Shown one piece after another: positions 57,454 through 64,000 of a DNA stretch of 64,000 nucleotides. The notes under the pieces were generated by a model. The model was not told where the DNA came from. It saw only the letters and a program-made list of their open reading frames with translations, and ran no database searches. Positions within the stretch are counted from its first letter, which is position 1. The number at the start of each line of letters is the position of its first letter. This DNA comes from Coptis chinensis (taxonomy: Eukaryota > Streptophyta > Magnoliopsida > Ranunculales > Ranunculaceae). The position numbers were made by a program, and so were the translations under genes. The stretch covers positions 61,091,501-61,155,500 of the forward strand of contig CM027377.1 in assembly GCA_015680905.1 (NCBI GenBank), given 5' to 3'.

Positions 57454-59813
57454 TCATTGAACCGGTGCAGAGCATGTTGTAGGAGTGGAGTCCACTCTTG
57501 GGTTGCGATGGCCATAGCAAGGGCCCTTGTTCTTCTTCCTACCTCTTGTAGCACCCGTGCTGTGCTTTCGTTTCTTGTCTGGTCTCCCTATCTTCTTTTT
57601 TAGATCCGGAGGTAGTAAATCAGGCACACTTGGTATCTTAGCAGGCAATTTACTGTTCTCCACAGGTACTATAGCTCTTGCATAACTATCACGGAATGTC
57701 TGAGAATAGAAGAATTTATCACAGTAGGTATACACATTCAATCCATCAGCCAAAATGGAGCGCAGTGCGTGTGCACAAGGGAATCCTTCGATTCTCCACC
57801 AATTACAAGAGCAGTGACTTCTATTCAAGTCAACCAAGTGAGTATGAGTAGCACGCACCTCAAAAATACCCTCCCTTGAATTGAGAACCACCCAATTTCT
57901 CCCCACCTTGATCCTTTCAGCCAATAAAGTTTCCATAGATGGACATAAGATAGTAGTCCAGCTCCTACCTAACTCCCGCCGATCAGACATCATTTTCATA
58001 ATTTTTCCACGGAACTTGTCCACCATTGCAGTGATAGGCAAGTGCCGTTCTAGTAGGATCCAAGAATTGAAGCTTTCCGCAATATTGGAACACATATCAC
58101 CATATCTATTTCCTTGAAAATAAACATTACACCAATGCTCATAACCTATGGTGGACAAAAATGTTTTCACTTGACTGCCGCAAACATCTCGAAAATCAGC
58201 CATCACTTTCTCAAACTCATGGTGCATCCCAACATAGGCAAGGTCTGAAAAAAGATCAAGGGTATGCAAGCGGAAGCAATGGTTGTTGGGCATAGCTGAA
58301 TTAAGATTATTTTTAAGGTGCCATAAACAATAACCATGATGAGAATCAGGAAAAACGCGAGGGACACCCACGAGTAGACCATGGTTTCTGTCAGATATAA
58401 AAGTTAGCCTACGATCTTTGGAGACCACCAACCTAAGTTGCTCCAAGAACCAATCCCAATTATCATCAGTTTTAGAAAGTACAACTGCCATAGCTACTGG
58501 AAAAATACCTATAACACAAATAAACATCAATTACTGATTTGGTTTTGCATACCATACTCATTATGAAAACTTAACTCACATATATAAAAATAAATTTTCA
58601 TATGCTAAATTATTATGTAAATATTAAAATGCATAGGCTAAACATCTGATGTGAACGTAAATTTTCATAGTTTATGCTTGTTCAGTTTTACAAACTACTA
58701 TGAACTACTATGTAAAAAGTCACAAACTCAAAAAGACATATCCTCATTTGCATTTTCGGCAGTAGCTGACAAAACACACCCCTTGTATTTTGTTTTCACG
58801 AAAGTTCCATCCAAACAAAGCATAGGACGACAGAAGTTAAAGCCGTGAATACAAGCACCAAATACAACAAATAATCTCTTGAACTTTCCTGTTGTTGATT
58901 CCTTTTCCAAAACAACATGACTCCCTGGATTGGTTTCTTTCAGCTTTCCAACATACCAATGTAACTGATGATAAGATAAAGCATAGTCCCCATGTATCTC
59001 CTTCAATGCAAGATCTATGCCGGTATGCGCAAAGTAATAATTCAAGTTCACACCATATACCCTTAGAAAATGGTCAATGATTTCACCTGGCTTAATCAAA
59101 GGCTTGTCTCTCACCATATCTAAAACAATACTCTTTACAAGTTTACTATTCACTGGGGGATTGTTAACGTCAGCGAATCCAGCTCCACATGTGTGTTTTG
59201 CTTCCATTGTCTTTATTTCAAAGAACTTCGACATCTTATACTTCTTGGATGCATGAACTCTCCATAGACACCCGGTTTCAGTCTTCAAATAACACTCAGC
59301 CGTGACTCTATCAGGATCATTCTTCTTAATAAGAACTTTGTAATTATTAACAAGACAATGACGTAAAAGCTCAACATGAAAATTGGCAGCACCACCAGGA
59401 AATTTCTGTCCCGTGCCAGTCAAAATAAGCAAAGAAGCGACATTAACATATTTTTCATCATATATAGCAGAAGACATAGAAGAACTAGAAGTACAAGAAG
59501 AAGTTTGAAGAGAGACTTTGGAACTAGAACCAGCGTCACACAAAACAAAAAATCCTCTTGACGATGCTGTTATAAAAAATGTATCAAGATTTTTAACCAA
59601 ATTGAAGCAAACAAGGGATTGAAGCTCCGAGTCAGTATCTATCACAATACGCTTTGAATCCCTTACAAAAGACAGTTTTATAGACAATGGAGTAAGGTCT
59701 GGCCACTTTTCAGAAATCGTACGCTTCAAATCAGAAATCATGCCGTTAGTCTCGACACGGACACTCATAATTTGCGTCTCGTACATAATAGCAAAAAGAG
59801 CAATCCCATCCAT
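57454..59813 (-). CDS. Mutator-like (MuDR/MULE) transposase with SWIM zinc finger
   Basis: Exon 1 (58742-59813) starts at MDGIALFAIMYE, just after an acceptor-like GCAG. It has a ubiquitin/PB1-like front part, a MuDR-type DNA-binding region (LKTETGCLWRVHASK, KTMEAKHTCG) and CRPMLCLDGTFVKTKYKGC with the first catalytic Asp. Exon 2 (57454-58508) continues GIFPVAMAVV, TFISDRNHGL (second Asp), YGDMCSNIAESFNSW (catalytic Glu) and a SWIM finger CSCNWWRIEGFPCAH, then a basic tail with KKKIGRPDKKRK. The joined length is about 708 aa, normal for the family, with no stop. The exon 1 donor is G/ATATGTC instead of G/GTATGTC, so splicing may fail in this copy; the exon 2 acceptor (TTATAG) is normal. It is encoded convergently with the Ulp1-like gene. 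Confidence 0.85.
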
Positions 59814-60619
59814 GTCTGCATTTGCAAAAAACAACAAAATCAAATTGATGAACATATGTAAATGTATTTTTACATAGTCAATATCACCACCAAAACAGTA
59901 TTTTCAGCAATTTAACTTTTAAATTTTCATGGCCAAATCGTGTTATCCAAGCAATTTAACTCAGAGATTCATCGCAAATAAGATGGAAAAGAGGTGAATC
60001 TCTTCAGCGTCTAACCTTCTTTCGTCAATTGAGAAACAAAGGGAGTCAAATCGTGCTATCTAAGCAGATGAATCGGTGTTTTTCTCAATTGAGAAACAAA
60101 AGAGGTCAAATCGTGTTTTCCAAGCAGATGAATAGGGAAAATCGATGTTCTTCTTGGTTGAAATTATGATGAATATGGAAAAATGGTCAAACGGGTAATA
60201 AAATAAAATACAAAATAGAAATTGGACTGGAATTTCGCTGTTATTGGAAAGCAAGGAGTTTATGTGATATGGGCCGATAAATAGGGAGGTTATGTGATAT
60301 GGGTCGATATGAAGGGATTTACACTCATCCGGATTAAAAGCAAGGGGCTGAGCCCCATTTCTTGAATGAAGAACTCATTTGACTCAATTTAATTGGTTAA
60401 TTATTTTAGTTTATTGAAATTCAGCTAGATTGTATTGAGATATACGAGTTTTATTTTGCTCTTTACTTATTGCTTAAGATTTTTTTTTTAAATGACTACA
60501 ATGGTTTCATATTTACAATCATATAAAATTAATTTTAAAGTTTGGCTAAACAAATCAATGATAATTCATGTCATATTTAATATTTATTTTATTTTTTATT
60601 TGATATATATATTTTTTTA
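59814..60619. other. Upstream flank of the MULE transposase
   Basis: Presumed promoter and 5' UTR of the transposase, with an intron end (TTTGCAAATGCAG) just before the start. It includes a repeated AATTGAGAAACAAA word near 60030-60095, a repeated TATGTGATATGGG word near 60255-60305, and a short GGGGCTGAGCCCC palindrome near 60344. Confidence 0.45.
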
Positions 60620-60730
60620 TTACTACGCGCCTCACTTCAATCAGGCGCTCGCCACGCTTCGCGCCTTGCCCCTAAGGCACAAAGAGGGTGTTGTGCCTTA
60701 GGTGCGCTTTAACGCCTTGACTACACTGGT
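60620..60730 (+). repeat. GCGCC/AAGGC-rich repeat, right copy
   Basis: ACGCGCCTCACTTCAATCAGG, CTTCGCGCCTTGCCCCTAAGG, GTGCCTTAGGTGCGC and GCCTTGACTACACTGG belong to the same GC-rich plant repeat type as 50456-50600. Whether the two are one element split by the Mutator-like insertion is not settled. Confidence 0.6.
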
Positions 60731-63480
60731 TCTACCGACTTACTGTTCTGAAATTCTCTTGTATCTGAACTTGTGAGCTTCCAACTCTTCCATCAATAAC
60801 CAAAGTAACAAGTAGCAGTGTTCTTGAAGTTAAGATCACTTGCAAAACTAATGCAGGTTTGCAAAACCTGCAACAACAGGAAGGGGTAATCCATGAGATT
60901 CCTAAGCAAAGAAAGTTCCTTGTCCGACTTAATGATGAGAAGATCTTCAGACCAAGTTTAAGTGCATATATCAGCTTTCCATGTCGGATTTGGTTGTGTA
61001 TTGGATTGTTGACCTGATCACACCTCCTTATTCAACAGTCATACTGCAAATCCCGGAAGGCTGAAATCAAAGAGTTATTCAATAAAGTTATATAAAGCTG
61101 GTTGAACTCACAACATATAATTCCACATTTCCACAAATAACTAAAAGTAAATAAAAAGAAAAAGTAAATTAGGACAGACATGTCTTCGAATATGTCTTGC
61201 ACTATCCCCTAGATCTGAAACGACGACATATAACATAAAGACTTAACAAGGTACTCTCGATTACACACCACAATGCTATCTTTAAAGATTCTATTCTTTT
61301 CTCAATTTACCATCTTCCTAAATGTTTGAGACCTCTTGATCCGAAAACCATACACTAGATCAAAACATCAAAGATAACCTCCGATTCTCCGAAAACAACT
61401 AAAACACAAGGCTTTTTTACGTATCTTTCCAACCCCAGGTTGCATATGCAGGAAAAATAGGGATAATTAAGATAATGAATGGGAAGAATACACAAATTCA
61501 AAGTACTAATGTATAGCATGAAAGGATAGAATTGAATAAAGAAAGACATACCAAAATGGGACTAAATAAAGGGACTTACGTGCTTCCATACAAGACAATC
61601 GTTTGGAATTTTGGGATGTCCGCACCACTTTGGTTGTCCTCAAAATAAACAGGGACAAGCTGGTAAGCATTCATTTTAATGAGGGTGCTATTCTTGAAGT
61701 ATGTCAAATCCTATATATTAACAAACACAACACAGGGAGAAGGAAAAAATTAAAGGAGACGCATACCTTCGAACATTCTGAAATTTGACATACTTTAATT
61801 GTATCGGCTTACCCTACATTTTAATGAAAATAACCATCATCTACAAAATTATTGCATAAAGGATCATAATTATAAGAATAAGTACTACTGAGAAACAAGC
61901 AGGTTTTCCAGCGAAGGTGTGCTTAAAGACAGTAAAACTCCTAATAACATATGCAAATATACCTAAATCCCATGTGCTCCTTGTTTACAGAAAGTTTCAG
62001 TCAACAACTGCGCAAACACAATCAATTAGGATAGATACTAGATGCAAACTTTTCATTATGGACAATTCCAATCTTGGTACAGATGAACCCCCAGGTACTA
62101 AAAGATACTTTACCATTCTGGACATCTCAAATTAAAGTGGTGTCACCTTGCTAACGTAATAAATATAGGGGAAAGAGACTATTTTATGCTTTCTGTTCTT
62201 CATTTCCATTTTTCTTCCTCTTTTTCTCACCAAAAATCTAAGATGAAGATCTAAGATCTAGAGTACGATGTTGTTGTGATAGAAGGGGTAAATAGGCATC
62301 TGCATGAAAATTAAAACATCTCAACGAGGTTGGCACCCCTTAAGCAATCTCAATGAGATTTGGTCGAAGGGTTTGAAAATCTTATCAAGATAAATGTGCA
62401 TGGTCATACTTCCATACCATCCAATACTGCCCAGAATTCTATCAACAACATTATGGAAGATTCTATAATATTTTGAACTATACAAAGAATACAAGTATTC
62501 AGCAAGGAACGGTGAGGAGCTACCAATAAAAAGTAAGGTTTTCATGGAATCCAACCCAAAGTCCCAAACAATTCCATCGTTCTCGGTGGTAGTTTCAGCT
62601 ACATTTATAAAAAACTATCTCAGCATTCACTCAAATATCCTTGAAAACATTTTATAGTCCTCAAATTACAAACAACAAGAGTGTTTACTCTTCAATCTCC
62701 CAATACAAAGCACTATCTTATATATAAAGCGAATACCGGATTTTTTTTTATGGGTAAATCTAGGTGCGCAGGAGAGAGAAAGTGAGGATGAATCTGGGCC
62801 ACTCACACACAGAGGTGAGGGTGTATTTCAACAAAGTAGTCCTGATCCAAAGGCACATACATCGCCCACCATATATCTCGCGCACTAAAGACATGCTATT
62901 TTTTTTATTAGTTCCCGTATTCTAGGTTTTATACCAAAGTTTTCCATTGCCTCTGGTACCGGAAAGTTGGACAACCACTTTCTTTTTTCTCTTAGCGGAA
63001 AGGGTAAAACGGTAATTTAAAGCATTTCCATAACTATAAAACTCAACGTATTCGAGACACCTTTCGCGGTTTCCCAATTAAAAAAAAAAACCCCCGTTTG
63101 TTCGTCTTCTGCCCTCTAATTTTCCAGATTTCTTAATTGTCGTCTAATCCCTTACTATTTCTCTGATTTCTTAATCTCTCTCTGTGTAACCCTCTATTCC
63201 CAATCTCCAACAATTTATCTCCCGAATTGTTAACTGTTATAATTCCATTTTGAAAGTCTCTCTCCCATTCCTTTTAGACAATTTTGAAAACCCTTCGTTT
63301 GCAAACTCTTGGTTCTCACTTTTGCCATTATGATAGTTACGAGGAAACATGTAATTCCCATTTATATGATTAATTCAGGTTTATCCCATCGGTCTTCTTC
63401 GATCGAAATCTGTTCTTCTACATATTGTGGTTCCCTCCCATTTATTCTATATTGCACATCAATTATCTCTTTCTCCCATT
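60731..63480. other. Intergenic, no gene seen
   Basis: No recognised coding or mobile sequence. Short open frames here show no motifs. The stretch 63080-63300, with CT-rich runs (CTCTCTCTG and TTCGTCTTCTG), looks like a 5' leader of a gene transcribed toward the right. Confidence 0.4.
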
Positions 63481-63499
63481 CAAGTTGCACTGTGTATTG

Positions 63500-63522
63500 A
63501 TGGAAAAGAAGCGAATTATACA
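63500..63522 (+). other. Possible first coding exon of a gene continuing beyond the window
   Basis: After a pyrimidine-rich leader, ATGGAAAAGAAGCG is followed by ACAG/GTACGTG, a good splice donor (MEKKRIIQ). The following 480 bases contain another CAAGCAG/GTT donor-like site. The product cannot be identified from so little sequence. Confidence 0.2.
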
Positions 63523-64000
63523 GGTACGTGTTTATGGACTGATTAAATCCACAAATGGCCTCGACCACGATGTTGCAAGTGGATTAAAAATTAATTGGGA
63601 GTCTTAATTGTGGAAACAGAGCAGTAAAAACCTTTCTCTCTCAACAAATGCTTTCTCTATGAATCGCAAGCAGGTTATTTCTGATCATGCTTATTTAATT
63701 GTTTCGGTTTATTTGTTACTACTTGATTTTCCATTTTCTTTTTGTCTAATTGCAACTTCAGAGTCCATTTAATCAACTCTAGATTCTTGGGTGAAAACCC
63801 ATTTTCTCGAGCGATCAATACCATTTGGGAGTACGTAATGCCAATTCTATTAATAATTTTATTAAGACATACCAAAAGTTGGAATACCTTGAACTTTCTC
63901 TTTGATTGTTTATGAGGGTTGTATTTTTGGAACCCAACTTTGATTTCCTTTACTACATTTTGTAGAGTTATAACAATTTAAGACCTTTTTGAATGCTATT
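63523..64000. other. Window end, no feature assigned
   Basis: AT-rich, probably intron or leader of the possible gene above. Nothing could be named. Confidence 0.35.

Larger units (their letters stand above)
50601..60619 (-). mobile_element. Mutator-like element carrying a ULP1-type gene (Kaonashi-like), ends not defined
   Basis: The segment combines a MuDR/MULE transposase on the minus strand (57454-59813) and a DUF1985/Ulp1-protease gene on the plus strand (50978-56010). This convergent pairing is known in plants as ULP-carrying MULEs. I found no long terminal inverted repeat or 9-bp duplication by eye, so the borders given are only the space between the flanking GCGCC repeats. Non-coding parts contain many palindromic TATGTAAAT/ATTTACATA motifs. 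Confidence 0.75.

Noticed and set aside
1..64000. CRISPR arrays, bacterial operons or rRNA genes
   Set aside because: The sequence is clearly nuclear plant DNA; no regularly spaced identical repeats and no rRNA-like stretches were seen.

Overview
The window is nuclear DNA of a flowering plant, probably a eudicot. The evidence is AT-rich sequence, GT-AG introns, a plastid-targeted nuclear gene, a plant-only host-factor gene (TOM2B-like), and plant transposable elements of nearly every major class. The species cannot be told from the sequence. Apart from three fairly secure host genes, almost everything is transposon-derived.

Host genes. (1) 1640-7045, minus strand: an intact eight-exon chloroplast ribose-phosphate pyrophosphokinase gene (PRS1/PRS2 type). 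(2) 37140-40686, minus strand: a four-exon TOM2B-like gene. As I recall, the Arabidopsis homologues PRS2 (At1g32380) and TOM2B (At1g32370) are neighbours, so this looks like an old gene pair whose intergenic space has grown to about 30 kb. (3) 47293-48348, minus strand: a single-exon conserved plant protein of unknown function. (4) 42928-43674, plus strand: an ECA1/prolamin-like protein with a decaying proline-rich tail.

The 7.1-37 kb interval is a transposon nest. At 8091-12340 lies a 4.25-kb TTA-flanked inverted-repeat element carrying a broken plant-mobile-domain gene and an intact small cysteine-rich zinc-knuckle gene. A related, unoccupied copy of its insertion site lies at about 16.58 kb. 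A three-copy degenerate repeat (copies A, B and C) forms the older background. A hAT head fragment (18052-18426) sits in copy B. A gag-only plus-strand LTR element follows (about 18.5-23.07 kb), then a minus-strand Tat-type Ty3/Gypsy remnant (about 23.1-28387) with a mutated reverse transcriptase active site. A 6.37-kb hAT element (28399-34769) has a perfect 8-bp target duplication. It holds a decayed BED-finger transposase and, on the other strand, a captured FHA-domain gene fragment.

The 44.7-46.4 kb stretch holds a fold-back element and a Tourist-like MITE. From about 50.5 to 60.7 kb lies a Mutator-like element of the ULP1-carrying kind (Kaonashi-like). It has a nearly intact MuDR-type transposase on the minus strand, a broken DUF1985/Ulp1-protease gene on the plus strand, and dispersed palindromic TATGTAAAT/ATTTACATA motifs. 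GCGCC-rich repeat segments lie at both outer sides. The last 3 kb look like intergenic sequence, perhaps entering the 5' end of another gene.

The most novel-looking items are the TTA-flanked PMD plus cysteine-rich element with its empty-site evidence, the FHA capture inside a hAT with intact target duplications, and the Ulp1/transposase Mutator-like element with a damaged splice donor.
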